Source: Telmatactis stephensoni | Lineage: Eukaryota > Cnidaria > Anthozoa > Actiniaria > Isophelliidae | DNA: 64,000 nucleotides | Assembly: GCA_029948255.1 (NCBI GenBank) | Contig: JALIZF010001692.1 | Span: forward strand, 434,001-498,000 | Reading direction: 5' to 3' | In this document: piece by piece, positions 45,690-57,530 of the stretch | Numbering within the stretch: position 1 is the stretch's first letter | Layout of the letters: each line of letters opens with the position of its first letter | Made by a program: the position numbers and the translations under genes | Notes under the pieces: generated by a model | What the model saw: the letters and a program-made list of their open reading frames with translations, nothing else | The model's database searches: none | What the model was told of the DNA's origin: nothing

Positions 45690-46580
45690 ATTTTCCTGTC
45701 CGACGTTCCCACTCAGTCAATAACTACTACATAGAGTTCTTTAAGTCTCACTATTAAATAGTTAGATAAATTTTGTAAATTTGGTTACTTACCAAATTGT
45801 CATTTGGTTACTTACCAAATTTATCTAACTATTGTGACGTCACCTAAAATAGTAAAAGCGCGACATAGCAACAGTCAAGCAAATCAGGGGGGCTTCACTA
45901 ATCGTTGAGCGAACATATTTACAAGGGAAAGAACGCAGCATTCTACCTTAACGCTCCCCCCGGAAAAAAACGAACTGTTTTCATGTGAATTCAAATTTAA
46001 GTGACGCCACCTAAAATAGTTAATAACTTATATCAAATTTAGTTGACGTAAACTATTCCACAGTGAGACTAAAAGCATTCTAGTATTTGGCATTCTCATA
46101 GTGTAAAATTTTGAACTCAGAAAATGACGCCTGCTTCCGACCAAGAATTCCCCAAACAGACGCTAAAGAACGAAAACCAGCTATAAGTGAAATCAAAATC
46201 ATTTTTTATAAAATTAATTTAAATTCCAAGAACAATTTACACATGATCGCGCTATCGTAGGTCTTTAGCAAAAATATTACAAATCGCAAGATAATAGCTC
46301 TAAGACGACTACAATTGCACAAATATTAGCCAAAGGTAAATTTTACATAATGGCATAAACATTTTTGATTAAATTGCTATAATATACCTTCATTTCTTGA
46401 CTTTTGTACCGTTACTCCTATCAAAAAGTCTCCTAAAGTCGAACAAAATTTTGCTACAAAAATCCATTTCTTCATAGGTTAGAGTAATTAAAGTTTTGGA
46501 CAAATTTGACTATATGGTTGAAATATCAAGTCACATTCACATAGTTCTAAAACAGGATAGTGTCCCATGTAAAAACGAAA
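45690..46580. other. Spacer of unit E (duplicate of 31860-32680)
   Basis: The segment shares most of its length with unit C. It has a local duplication (TTTGGTTACTTACCAAATT appears twice), about 50 bp of extra sequence near 45875, and a junction at about 46580 where 1.34 kb present in the other unit (32680-34022) is missing at a GGT microhomology. No gene is visible. Confidence 0.6.
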
Positions 46581-46637
46581 GGTGTACAGTAGTTCCCTCA
46601 TTGCTGGGTCCTGGTGATTCTTCAGGTCCTTAGCCAT
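46580..46637 (-). pseudogene. TAGT gene 5' relic (fragment G)
   Basis: Only the first codons MAKDLKN and the following HQDPA-equivalent remain (start at 46637). The sequence is the same as the beginning of fragment F. The rest was removed by the deletion that joins 46580 to the unit spacer. Confidence 0.7.
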
Positions 46638-47750
46638 TCTCGCACTGCATTTACAGCATTACAAAGGTCTATCTATTACCAAACGGCATCCACTTTTCCC
46701 CTACTGCATGTCCCTTTTTCTCTCTCCTTTCCCCTCCCCACTGAAAACAACTTTGCTACGATTATATCGTATAGAATTTTCACGTCGAAAAGAAAGTCTG
46801 TTCCTGATTCTTCGAAAATGTGCGCTCACCAAGGTCTTTCGCTGACATGATCAACCCTGCACAAACTCGAGTTCATTTTAGTGTTATGTTTTCTTCGCCT
46901 GCTTACAAATATCATAAGTTTCTTACTCATTTTTAGTTGTAATTACCGATACTGAATATTAATATTATGCTCTGACTTAATGAAGTAAAAAAACCGACTT
47001 CCCGCTGGTTTCCTTTCTTTTGCTGTCACTGATTTCAGACACTCTGGACTCTTGGAATCCTGAAACATCAAAACAATCTAAATCATTAGTGTTAGTTTTT
47101 CCTTTGTTCAAGGAAGAAATAGAATCAAGATCATCTATTAGTTATTTGTTTTTTAGATTTATTGATTATTTGTATGCATAAGCTTTCGGGAAGAATAATG
47201 GCGTGGAACAAGGTGTACTACAACACCGTGTATTTTTCCGTCAGATAAAACATGAATGCTTTTACATTTGATTGTTAATTTAACTCATATACTTCATAGT
47301 TAATCAGGATTTATTTTTACTCTTCGTTTTTGTATTATCCCTCAGGGGTTAATTGCGTGTTATCTAAGTTCTGTTTGAGCCACTGATTTATTGGCTTGCC
47401 TGTGGCGCAGTAAATACTATACGTCCTGTCTGCTCATCTAACTTAAATATTATGAATGAGACTTAGCCATAATAAATTGATTTTTTTGTTATATGTCATT
47501 TAGCGTATACATTTTGATATAGTTGTTCTTCTTATATGGCATCAATATATATTTCTGTAAAAAAGAACCTGATTTAACCCCAAACTCACAACTAGGTTAC
47601 ATTTTGGTCACTGCCTTCATTATAATGTATGTTCTAATTTTTTAAGCAAGTTTTGTTATTTTATCAACAACTGAAACTACTTTACTTATAGCTTTTATAA
47701 TGTACACATAATTGCCAAGTCTTGAGCTCGTCTACCATTATTCTTGTAGA
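46638..47750. other. Paralogous GPCR 3' flank (unit 4)
   Basis: The sequence corresponds to 34077-35190, with scattered small indels. It holds no gene of its own. It ends where the 135-bp insert begins. Confidence 0.6.
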
Positions 47751-47885
47751 GACATTTCAGATATACGAAGAATGTTTTTAATCTAGACATGTTTCGACAT
47801 TTTCACAGCTGTGTCATCCTCAGTAGAATGAGAAAATTCGTTACAAGTTTGAATATATATAAATGAGCTCTAATTATAATTGACA
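47751..47885. mobile_element. 135-bp insert with 5-bp target duplication
   Basis: GTAGA flanks both sides (47746-47750 and 47886-47890), and unit 3 (about 35183-35192) has the empty site with a single GTAGA. The insert contains GACATGTTTCGACATTTTCA and ACAGCTGTGTCATCCTCAG, phrases reminiscent of Penelope-like or LINE termini, but no coding sequence. Family assignment is tentative; the insertion itself is clear. Confidence 0.75.
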
Positions 47886-47958
47886 GTAGACTTCAGAATG
47901 GCACTGATTCTTTTCGAGTTTTTCCACCATTGACGTTAAAAGTATAACTGATATGATA

Positions 47959-49101
47959 TTATAGCACTGTTTCTTTCAAATTACTTGCGTCAGGCCAGTC
48001 TTTTGTGGCAATAACCGCCGGCTCAGGTGCTTTTCGATGGTGATTAAAGCTCGTGGGCTTGTTTCCACCGTCACTCTTGGACCTCGATAGCAGATAAGTC
48101 CAATTAGTTGCAGGCTTGCCTCTCTTAAAAATCAACTGGTAAAATGCCTTTCTAAAGTCTTTGCTTACAACGGAGTAAATAACTGGGTTAATAGCCGAGT
48201 TTGTGATGGTTGTGATCGTTACAGCGTTGTAGAATGTCCAGAAATGAGGCAGACGAAACAATGGCATCCAGAAAATGGCAAGCAAACGAAAGATATTCAT
48301 AGGCAACATGCTCAGTGCAAATGTCACTACTATTGGAGTCAGGATTTTTCTTGCCCGCGAATTCTCGCCAGATCGTCTGTCACTCGACTTGGCCGTTCCT
48401 GATTCCTTATCCAGGCTTTTATGGAAGAGGATACTCTTGCGAATTTCTCTCCAGATTCCAATATAAGTCCACAAGATAACAACCAATGGCAAAACATATG
48501 AGAAGACCACCATAGTGATTGTGTAGAAGTGTTTGAGCCATGGTCTGGGTGCTTTCCTCCAGTCTGCGGTACAATATATTTTATTCCCTACTTCCACATA
48601 TTCATACAAAAAGAATAATGGCAGAGAGATAATGAGAAAGGCTGCCAACCAAATTACTAGAATATCACAAATAACATACTTTGTTGGTCGTCGTTTGTTA
48701 AATTCCTTGTTTTTGACAATGTTTTGATATCGTTGGAAAGCTATTGAAGTGATGAACCATATTGATGCACCAAAAAACGTATCGGTCAACGGACATACGT
48801 ACAAGCAAACGAAGCGTCCAAGAGGCCAGTAAGAAGGAAGTCGTTCTTTAAGCACACTAAATGGAAATAGAGTCCCAAGAACACCAATATCTGCAAACGC
48901 AAGATTCAATAAATAATAGTGCATCGCTGAACGACCTCGTAGTCTCTTGGAAACAATCACGATACAGACTAAAATGTTGCCTATTACTCCAGCCAGAGCT
49001 AAAGCTGTTTCCAACGTCAGCCGTAAAATGACGACTTCTTCGGGTTCCTTATAGTGTATACTCCTGGGAATTAAACCCGAGTTATTCAGTGTTGCGTTCA
49101 T
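47959..49101 (-). CDS. Class A (rhodopsin-like) G protein-coupled receptor, intact copy
   Basis: A single-exon gene of 380 residues. I chose the ATG at 49101 (MNATLNNSG), which has an Asn-Ala-Thr glycosylation sequon and no signal peptide. Seven hydrophobic segments are visible at about residues 24-50, 61-84, 96-121, 142-167, 191-216, 253-278 and 287-312. Family landmarks are GNILV in TM1, LNLAFAD (Asp71) in TM2, Cys99 and Cys177 for the usual disulfide, Trp151 in TM4, Pro267 in TM6 and NPVIY (305-309) in TM7. The DRY box is FQRY (122-125): Arg is kept and the acidic residue is replaced. The overall pattern is that of peptide receptors, but the ligand cannot be named. The C-tail is Ser/Lys-rich. 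It is the most upstream member of the array. Confidence 0.9.
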   Translation of the reverse strand: MNATLNNSGLIPRSIHYKEPEEVVILRLTLETALALAGVIGNILVCIVIVSKRLRGRSAMHYYLLNLAFADIGVLGTLFPFSVLKERLPSYWPLGRFVCLYVCPLTDTFFGASIWFITSIAFQRYQNIVKNKEFNKRRPTKYVICDILVIWLAAFLIISLPLFFLYEYVEVGNKIYCTADWRKAPRPWLKHFYTITMVVFSYVLPLVVILWTYIGIWREIRKSILFHKSLDKESGTAKSSDRRSGENSRARKILTPIVVTFALSMLPMNIFRLLAIFWMPLFRLPHFWTFYNAVTITTITNSAINPVIYSVVSKDFRKAFYQLIFKRGKPATNWTYLLSRSKSDGGNKPTSFNHHRKAPEPAVIATKDWPDASNLKETVL

Positions 49102-49472
49102 TATGAGCAAGCTTGAAGGACTGTTCTGTACCGTTGATTGCTCCCTGTTGTTATTTTGTACGTCTTTAGCTTCAGATTTTCTATGCTTGGGTTCTTACGT
49201 CTTCCTAATGGACAGAATAGACACAACATATATTAATACTGTCTCAGAGGTGCATATTTATGCACTTGCGTAGTGCATAAATGCGTCGATTTTCCTCATT
49301 GTTTGCGTTTGAGGCTATATAGAACCAACGTAGCTACTAGGGCCGGGTTTTGTAGATCATCATAGAATAAAAACCTATCAAGATTTTCCTGCGGGGGTTT
49401 CTTTAAAAGGCTATCAAGTGGGGTCAGATATGAAAATGGCTCAATTCATGTCTATGCTGCATTCCAATTCCA

Positions 49473-49748
49473 ACCAACCAGTTACTATTGGATCAGATTG
49501 TTCTCAAGGATCTGAGTGGTTGCCAAAAGCGTAAAGCTTCTTTTGCCTCAAAGGTCTTCCACTAAATAAAAGGCAATGCGTTTATGGCTATCTGATTAAG
49601 ACCTGTTACTGACCAACCAGTTAGAGTTAGATCAGATCAGTTCTCAAGGATCTGAGTGATTGTCAAAAGCGAAAAGCTTCTTTTGCCCCCAAAAGGTCTT
49701 CCACTAAATAAAAGGCAATGCGTTTATAGCTATCTGATTAAGACCTGT
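49473..49748. repeat. Tandem direct duplication of about 137 bp
   Basis: Copies at about 49473-49607 and 49612-49748 share CAGTTCTCAAGGATCTGAGT-like sequence, GGTCTTCCACTAAATAAAAG and GGCTATCTGATTAAGACCTG with a few percent difference. Confidence 0.85.
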
Positions 49749-50929
49749 GTGTGTCACTACTTATGAATCATAAACTTAATGGGTTTGGTAAGGTCCATAT
49801 AATATTGCCGGGTAGCTATACTTTAAATGTGTTTTCAAAAATCCTTCTTAAACTTTGACCCAAACAATTTGAAATCTACCTAGCAAAAAGGTTTGAATTC
49901 TATACATTATTCAGTGAAAAGGAAATAAAGATCCATTCCACAAACAGGAATCTTTTCTGCAATGCGTTGGTGTCTATTTCTCGGTCTTTATCGTTGACTT
50001 TTGTTAATGAAGTGATTGGGTTGTAATTACATTACGATAACAACACGATATTATCTACAGAATTAAAATTCCAGACTATACATTAGTAGAATTTCCACGG
50101 CAAAATATATATGTTCAACTGCTCTCCCATTTCTAGCAAAGTTATTTATCAAAACTCTTGGCTTTTCGATTTCATTTTGCCTGCTAACCTTTTTGAGTTC
50201 CAAATTTGTAAACTATTGTCGAAAAAAGGGTCTAAACTGTGCCATTGAGTCGGAAGCCATTACCAGCTGGCTCCGGCTACGGAATAAATCAGCACCTCTT
50301 TAATGTAGTTGATGTAGGGGATAAATGTCATAAAAAAGCCTATATTATGTTCCTATAAACAGAATGGCTGAAATTTATGGAGTCAACAACAGCCTAGCAG
50401 ACATGGCGACTACACCCTGCAATGAAAGTGGCTTCCAGATGCGCGAACAAGAAGATTAAATGGTTTTAATGGAGAGTAATCATATTTCGATCTATAAACG
50501 AATAACAACCATTAACAGAAGACTTTAGAGCTCATTTATCAACGTCATAGATACAGAAGTTCAGGTTTAATCGCTTTTATGAGCGAAATTTTGTCGCTGC
50601 TTCCAGACTAATGCAATGAGGGAAAATCTATTTCACCTTGCACGCCCTCATCATGATTTTCGTTATCACAAAGGAAAGACTGGAGCTAGTTTTGAGTAGA
50701 TTTCCTGCGTTCTTGCCCCTTTTCTTACTAAGCTTTCAATACTTCTGAAAGAAGGAAATAATTTCTGAATTTACACGTATTGTACATATAATCAACTCAT
50801 TTATCGTACGGTCAGCCTGCGTGATTGTTCCATTGTTTGTCGTATTTATTTGCGCATGTGCGTAGTGCAAATCACCGCTGTAAGTGAAACAGTGGAGCAG
50901 CTCATCGTGGCGGAGGCAATGGAACTCAT

Positions 50930-51000
50930 GGCAAACACAACGTTTTTCTCCTGGTCCTCCGGTTTTTCTCCTTCCATCAAAAATGAACTTGTGAGTTGAG
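50930..51000 (+). mobile_element. SINE body fragment
   Basis: The phrase CTCCTGGTCCTCCGGTTTTT followed by CTCCTTCCATCAAAAATGAAC matches the body of the SINE at 37310-37600. The tRNA-like head is not present. Confidence 0.6.
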
Positions 51001-51952
51001 AGCTGGATGTTATTGCTGCGAGCGAAGCGAACAGCGACACTAATCTTGCAGTGGGATTCCTGTGTGTCATGCGCGGCGTGTTTGTAGACCAGCTCTGAAC
51101 TCGACTCTTTGGCATGTACGTGGATTCAAGGATGACGTCATCGGAATATGCTTGGAATGATCGGAATGGTCGTACAGATCATTTGGATTATTTGAAGCTA
51201 CAAGTTACCCGGTCTCAGATATTACATTCAGATATCCGACCGTTTTTTTCAGGGAACTAGGTTTTTACAGCGGTCTGCAAAAACTATGAATCCCAAAAGA
51301 GATATCGGTCATATCGGGTGCATTATCGGTAATTACCTTCGTATCTCAGAAGAGCTTTAATTCTTGTAAACTAGTTGTTAAAAACCTTTTAAACTGTGTA
51401 AAAACCTGCGTTAATTTTGGTGTTAAGATCCATTAGAAAACGCTTAATTGCCTATATATAGCCCATAAAATATATTGAGGAAACTCTGAGGGTTGGTTTT
51501 TTTATTATTATTTGATGGCCTCAGTAGATCCCCTAATAAAGGCTTTTGTGATAAGTTGAAAATTGGGTAGAGACATGCCCATGTTTAGTATTTTTGAATT
51601 TTGATTTGAAAGGCTAAATTTAGAACTGAACATCTGCAACTTGGGACACAATAGCTTATAATTTGAGGTGTAACGCTCGCCCACGCTCATTTCTTGGTTT
51701 TCGTGTTTATATTAAAAGATGGAGACGCGCTCATGTAAAATCCTCAAACATTCAAAAGCCATTGCAAAATTGTGCTTCTGTTCGATGGTAGAAACACCAC
51801 TATACTTAGTTTCCTCGGAGTGCACATCAAACACATTGTTCCCAATAAAAATGTGTCGTTCGCACAGCTATTAACTCTATTCCATATTTTGGGATCCATT
51901 ACCTTATGTAGAAGTCACGTAGATCCATTTTTGTCGATTTTTCTGCCATTTA

Positions 51953-52182
51953 AGGTGTTACACGAGACAACTTGCAACAACGATTTTCTGCGCAACAATG
52001 TTGCCGGTAAAGTATATGCCGCTGAACATACAAAACTGAACGATTTTTAGCAAGTTGTTGCTCAGGCATTACGTTGTAATTGTTTGATTTGAATTTTAAA
52101 AACGTTTAACGCAAAATTATCTACTAAAACCAAGAGTTGCGCGGAAAATCGTTGTTGCAAATCGTCTCGTGTATAATCACCT
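51953..52182. mobile_element. TTA-flanked MITE (230 bp)
   Basis: It begins AGGTGTTACACGAGACAACT and continues TGCAACAACGATTTTC. The right end carries the complement, ending GTCTCGTGTATAATCACCT. TTA directly flanks both ends (51950-51952, 52183-52185), consistent with PIF/Harbinger-type target use. Confidence 0.8.
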
Positions 52183-52716
52183 TTAGAATCTTAAACGCTC
52201 GAAATTTTGATCAAAGCATGCAGATATTGTAGCGATGAAACATCACATTTCTACCATCTTGAAAATGGCTTAGAAATCTCGCACACTGGTAATTTCGTCC
52301 CGCGGGCGGATCGAGTTCCTCACGGGACGAGTTGCACGTAATTTTCGGGTGAAACGTTTCCATGGAGACAAAACAATTCATTTAAGTTTACATGAGTCTT
52401 TTCTACCGGCGACGACTGGTCGAAGGTCATTTTTGATGCTCAACGACTCCAAGCGTATTTATATTGGCGTAGAGAAATATATGCCGTTTACTTTTGACGA
52501 TATGATATATAAATATCTACCGCATATTAATGAACATCAGAAAATCTGTTGATAATATAGACGATTTTAAAGAAGCGCGTGTACGATAACTTGTCAAACA
52601 ACTGCGACTGAGATATATTTTGGTATTGTGGGGTTTCATCCACAGACAAAAAAGCGGTAGTCGTTTTGGATGAACAAACAATATATAAACGCTATTAAGA
52701 AATCTTTTGTTGAAGC

Positions 52717-52776
52717 TCTTCCAAGATGGCTGCCGTGACGTCACTTGATCTTCCAAGATGGCTGCCATGACGTCAC
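52717..52776 (+). promoter_or_regulatory. Duplicated YY1-like plus CRE motif cassette
   Basis: The 28-bp block TCTTCCAAGATGGCTGCC(G/A) plus TGACGTCAC occurs twice with a 32-bp period. CAAGATGGC is the classical YY1 core and TGACGTCA the CRE palindrome. Such pairs are common in TATA-less promoters, but I see no gene start attached, so it could also be repeat-derived. Confidence 0.45.
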
Positions 52777-53074
52777 ATGCAACCCAGTAATTCTTGACGC
52801 ATTTAATTATACAGCGCAGTCATAAGATGAAACATATCAAGATGAATATCCAATTAGTGTACCCAGAAGCCATTTCGGTCTTAGCGTCTGTGTTCGATGA
52901 TCTTGAAAGTGAGGGTGCTGTTTTTGTAATTCTAAAACTATATTCTAAAAGTGCTAAGGTTATGGGACTGAAAGGGATTGAATTGCTACGAAATCCTTCC
53001 TTAATTCTCTTCTCTAATTAGAATTGTAATGAATGCTTGTTATATGCTTGCTATCGTAATGATATGAGTCAGGT

Positions 53075-53487
53075 CAGGTTGGTGCCCGCTACTGGTAACA
53101 TGTAACCCAGTACTACCTGTCACATGGACGGGTTGTCGGCGTCTAAACCGGCTCCCCCACCAGGTTCTTTCTGGTGAGGAGGGTGGCATGACACCCAGCA
53201 GGGCTAAAAATAAGACCTTTCAAAGGGCGGATGAGCTCAACTGAGCCAACGGCCATCATGCACATATTTTTGAGTTATGTTTTGTTGTTTTTTAATAGCC
53301 TGTGGTTGTAATATGATTTTGTTTAAAGTTATTGTAAAATGTTGATTAGTATCGTGGTATGGACTGGGTAGCGGCAGCCAAAGGCGCCAACCTAAGCTCT
53401 CGGTCTACCTCGGTTTTGTATTGTAAAGCGCTTAGAGCAGATCGGGATAGGCGCTGTATAAATGTTGTATCATTATCGTTATCATTA
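53075..53487 (+). mobile_element. Probable 3' remnant of a LINE or LINE-dependent retroposon
   Basis: The segment ends with GTAAAGCGCTTAGAGCAGAT, then GGCGCTGTATAAATGTTG and a TATCATTATCGTTATCATTAT-type short tandem tail. This terminal arrangement is widespread among invertebrate CR1/L2-type retroposons. The upstream part (GGTTGGTGCCCGCTACTGG, CCAGGTTCTTTCTGGTGAGG) has no open frame. Confidence 0.55.
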
Positions 53488-53869
53488 TGTTCCCACAGTC
53501 CTTTGCTGTTTGTCTAACCATTGATTATAGAACCTTAACCGCTTTCGTGATATATCACCACCGTCTTATCTCCCAAGCTCATGCTGCTTCACCTAATGTA
53601 GATTAAATATGATAAGAAAACAAGCGATAAAACTCAGTAAGTGAAGTGATTTTGTTTTGGTTTAGATTTAGCGGAATGATATGTTTGTGCTCGTCTCGTC
53701 TCAGATATAACGTAATGAAACGGAAATTAATTTGTATTGGAAAATAAACCAGCAGAATTACAGATTACAAATAGAATTAATAAACCGTAGAAGATGTTAT
53801 TATTCTAGTCGGCTTAAACTCCAAATTATCTTTATATATATACCATTTGTTGACGGCACCATTTCTTTT

Positions 53870-53971
53870 CTTTAACATTTAATCTCTCTTTCTCTAATCT
53901 TTCTTTCTTTGATTTATTCTTTTCTTCCTGAGCTCATTGTTATTTATCTTATTTCCTTAATTCTGTTCCAT

Positions 53972-54002
<31 letters not shown>

Positions 54003-54180
54003 CTAGTTCTTTTTTTGCTGTTTTGTTTTTCGTTTCTTCCTCTCTTTCTGAGTTACGTTTTTTTCATTTTATATCATTCTTTCTTTTCAATTCTTTTTTT
54101 ACTTTCTTCCTTTTTTACCTTCTTTCTATCTATCTTTCTTTCATTTTCTCCTTCCAGTCTTTTTCTTCTTTCTTTACTAA
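53870..54180. repeat. Pyrimidine-rich (CTTT)n tract
   Basis: A perfect (CTTT) run at about 53971-54003 is set within 300 bp of TTC/CTTT-rich DNA. The long Phe/Ser-rich open frames over it are an artefact of composition. Confidence 0.85.
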
Positions 54181-55236
54181 TAGTGTATCCAAATACCATA
54201 ATCCTTTTTCGGCAAGGACTTCACTGAAAACTCTCGTCCTTGCATGATCGCTCGTCCTTGCATGATCGACTAAAACGACAATTTTATAAGATAAGTCTAT
54301 ATAATTATACAAAATCAACTTTAATACGAATGCTGACTTTGTTCGATCGATTCGTTATTTGTTTACAACAGCCGTTTTTTCACACGACTTACAAGTCTTA
54401 CAACGACACAAGTTGCAAGGCATTTGGTTCTTATTGTACTAGTGGATTTAAAACCTTAATTAAACTATAGAACCAAATATGAGAAACAAGAGTGTTCATT
54501 GAATAGCCGAAAACTTGATCTAAAACACCACCAAAACAACAAAAACCAGGATATACAAGGAGGAAATTAATATAACTAAGAACGTAGCCGCTTGTAAAGA
54601 TAAAAATACTTTAATTTTATTTTTAAAAATCGTGAACTAAGTGTTGGGGTTTCCGGGACCGCTTTTTCGCCTTGCTTTATGGGGAAATAAACCTATAGTT
54701 AATGGCCATATGTGATGAGAAAAGACATGAAAAACAACAAAGTTAATACATAGTATTGTATATTAACTGAGTAGATCATAGCAATTACTGGCTTTGTTGA
54801 AAACGTTTCTTCCTTTGTTGGAAAAATCAGATAAAATTGATTAATTAACTGACCGATGGACTGTTAATCTTATCCATCTAAATTAGCAAACTTCATTTAA
54901 AATTGAGATAAGGATTGATCTCCTACTTGGTCCTAGGTACGTGCAAACCATTCTGCCACGGTTTTTTTCTTTTTTTTTAGGTTTTTTTTTTTTAGAATTT
55001 TTTTAAAGGTAGCTTGATTCTATAAAAGCTTCGATCAGATCACGTGATCCGCGGTGAATATTATTCACTTAATATGAAAAGCCAAAATCATTGTTTGACA
55101 TTCGTGAATTCTTGTGCTATTCCACATGAAATAAACTATACATTACAAAAGCCGAATTCTCCCAAGTAGCGAAAAAAAGTTGAGTTGTCTTTGTCGCTGC
55201 TTTTCTGGTTTGTCTCAAAGCATTCGTGAAAACTAA
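54181..55236. other. No gene visible
   Basis: AT-rich sequence with a T-homopolymer region near 54962-55006 and a small duplication (CTCGTCCTTGCATGATCG twice near 54233). No coding or RNA feature is supported. Confidence 0.5.
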
Positions 55237-55521
55237 AGGCGCCGTTACACGCTGAAACTTTTATCTGAAACTTATGTCGATCGCCGATGCGAGACGAATT
55301 TCATAAGGGGCATTACATGCTGAAATTTCGTCTTGAAACTTGTTCAAGTTCCTGTTGCTGGAGTAGAAAGCAGTCCTACTTTTTGTGAAACTGTCTCGTG
55401 AAACCGACCGGGAAAAGTTTCAGCTTTGACCATGGTACACGGTGCAATGCGTTGTGAAACTCGTCTCGCAACGGCGATTGAGGCAAGTTTCAGAGGAAAG
55501 TTTCAGCGTGTAACAGCGCCT
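55237..55521. mobile_element. TAA-flanked MITE (285 bp)
   Basis: It begins AGGCGCCGTTACACGCTGAA and ends with the complement TTCAGCGTGTAACAGCGCCT; 25-bp termini differ at one base. TAA flanks both sides (55234-55236, 55522-55524), fitting the TWA target of PIF/Harbinger. The interior repeats GTGAAACT/GAAACTTG motifs. Confidence 0.85.
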
Positions 55522-56334
55522 TAAGTGGCATTGCCGTATGCGTGGAATATAAATTGAATGTTCCTCGCCATTAGGCAAAACTGATATCAGTCAGATACCA
55601 GGGATTTTTTTTCGTGACGTGGACAACCTAAAAACGATCCAATAACCCTCTGCTTTAGCAAACGATTTTTCAGTTTCACCCATATAAAAGATATTGCGTT
55701 TTGTCCTTTTTCTCAGGCAAAATCAAAATTTGCGCAAAACAATACATATATACAGAAAATTTGAAATCCATCAGAAAATCAGTGGTTTGCTTTAAACTCA
55801 CCTGTATTGTATCAATTTGTAGAAACCTAGTGCTTACAAGAATGCTTCCTTTTTCAAAAAGCACTGCGAAAAACTAGGTTCCTCGCCTCTTCGACCTCTG
55901 TTTTTCTCTGTAGCTTTTTTGAAGGGCGATAGGGGATAATAAGGGAGCGCGTTGCGTGATGGGCTTACGTCATCGCCTTCTTTTAATTTTGTACGGAGAC
56001 AACCTTCAAAAATAGCCCGCAAACAATTTATAAATAAATAACTAAAAAGCACCAAATCCTATTGATGACAAGTTTAAAGATGATATCTTTGCCGATAATG
56101 GGATATTACACCTATACTTTGATTATTTTTATCAGATATTTGGAACTTTCCGTTTGTGAATTCCATATAGGAACACCTTGAGAACATCGTGTTCCGGTCG
56201 AGAAGCCATTTTTGAGAAGCGTAATTTTTTAAATCGATTTCAACCTTAAGTTTTGTATGAATCCATACCCAGAATTTAACCGTGGTTTTATAGAGGAAAA
56301 ACTAAGACAAACTAAGGAAAATGGATATATTTTG

Positions 56335-56850
56335 GACTAGAGATCAAGTTTTCCTATCTAATATCACATTTACCAAAATAAATCTAAGCAGAATCGAAAA
56401 AGAACTGAGCAACTGATGCATCTTGCTCGGAGAATACTGAACACGAAGTTAATTAAACCTGATCGAGGCGAGAGTGAGCAAATGAAATTCATCAATATTT
56501 TATTGCTCAAGTATTTTAAGGTTTGGGTTGTCTGCCAATTAGCCAGAATTTTGTTTCTTAAATAATTCTCTTGCTTTTAGAGATATTGCATCAATTAATA
56601 TTTCTATGGGAGCTGTAGATCAAAAAATGTGACAGATTGAGACCAAGTATTTTGCATTTTCTTGGTCACGTGACTAGAAATCAAGTTTTCCTATAGAAAC
56701 ATCACATTTACCAAAATAAATCTAAGCAGAATGGTCCAGAATCGAAAACGAACTGAACAACTGATGCATCTTGCTCGGAGAATGTTGAACACGAAGTTAA
56801 TTAAACCTGAGGCGCGAGTGAACAAATGAAATTCATCAATATTTTATTGC
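56335..56850. repeat. Direct duplication of about 175 bp
   Basis: Copies at 56335-56506 and 56672-56850 share GATGCATCTTGCTCGGAGAA, CACGAAGTTAATTAAACCTG and AATTCATCAATATTTTATTG. They are separated by 165 bp of unrelated sequence and have diverged by small indels. Confidence 0.85.
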
Positions 56851-57530
56851 ATGGATGTAAAAATTAAGTGGTTTTATTATTTCTTATTGTACAAAAAATA
56901 TTTTAAAACATATGCTGTCTTTAAGTATTAATGAAGTGACTAATTGATTTACTAACTCCAATTTTATACGTTAAAAGCACTTCGGTTTTTAGGGCAGGTA
57001 AACAGTGTGACTCTAGCTAGAGAGGACTAGTTCGTTAGGGCTTGCTCAAACAACCTGTCAATTTACTAGATGGAAAATCATGAAAAAGTACAAAATTACA
57101 ATGAATTAATATTCGTTGCAGACGTACCACTAAATCAAAGCCAAAAGCAAAAATAAATATAAACACCACCTAAGAACATAAAGATAAATACGTCGTTAAA
57201 TCAAACTTGGAGCATTTCCTTGCCGCCAACTCTGCACTATACTGAATACAGGAAGTGATAACAAATTGAACCCGGAAAAATATAAAACAAGTCAAAACAA
57301 TTCGGAAGATGTAAAGAAAATTGGAAGGAAAACAACCACAATTTATAATGGTTACCAAAAACGATAAGTTAAACCAAACAAAATAGAATGTCATAAACAA
57401 AATCTTGGAAATATGAAGGTCTATCAGTGTTAGTCTTTCCCTTAGTTTAACCGGATTGGTGATAAATGACTCGAAAAATACCGCATGCTGATTGTCACAT
57501 TTACAATACCTTTAATAATTCTTAGGGCCC

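Larger units (their letters stand above)
49102..51952. other. Region upstream of the array, no gene supported
   Basis: It contains the direct repeat at 49473-49748 and a SINE-body fragment near 50930-51000. Open frames are short and lack motifs. The receptor promoter should lie just above 49101. Confidence 0.5.

Noticed and set aside
50846..51115. Minus-strand open frame of 89 residues
   Set aside because: Part of it is the SINE body phrase shared with 37310-37600.
52349..52552. Open frame of 67 residues with a protein-like composition
   Set aside because: No domain, no splice partners and no paralogue in the window; support is too weak for a gene call.
53909..54247. Phe/Ser-rich open frame of 112 residues
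   Set aside because: It is low-complexity coding over a (CTTT)n tract.
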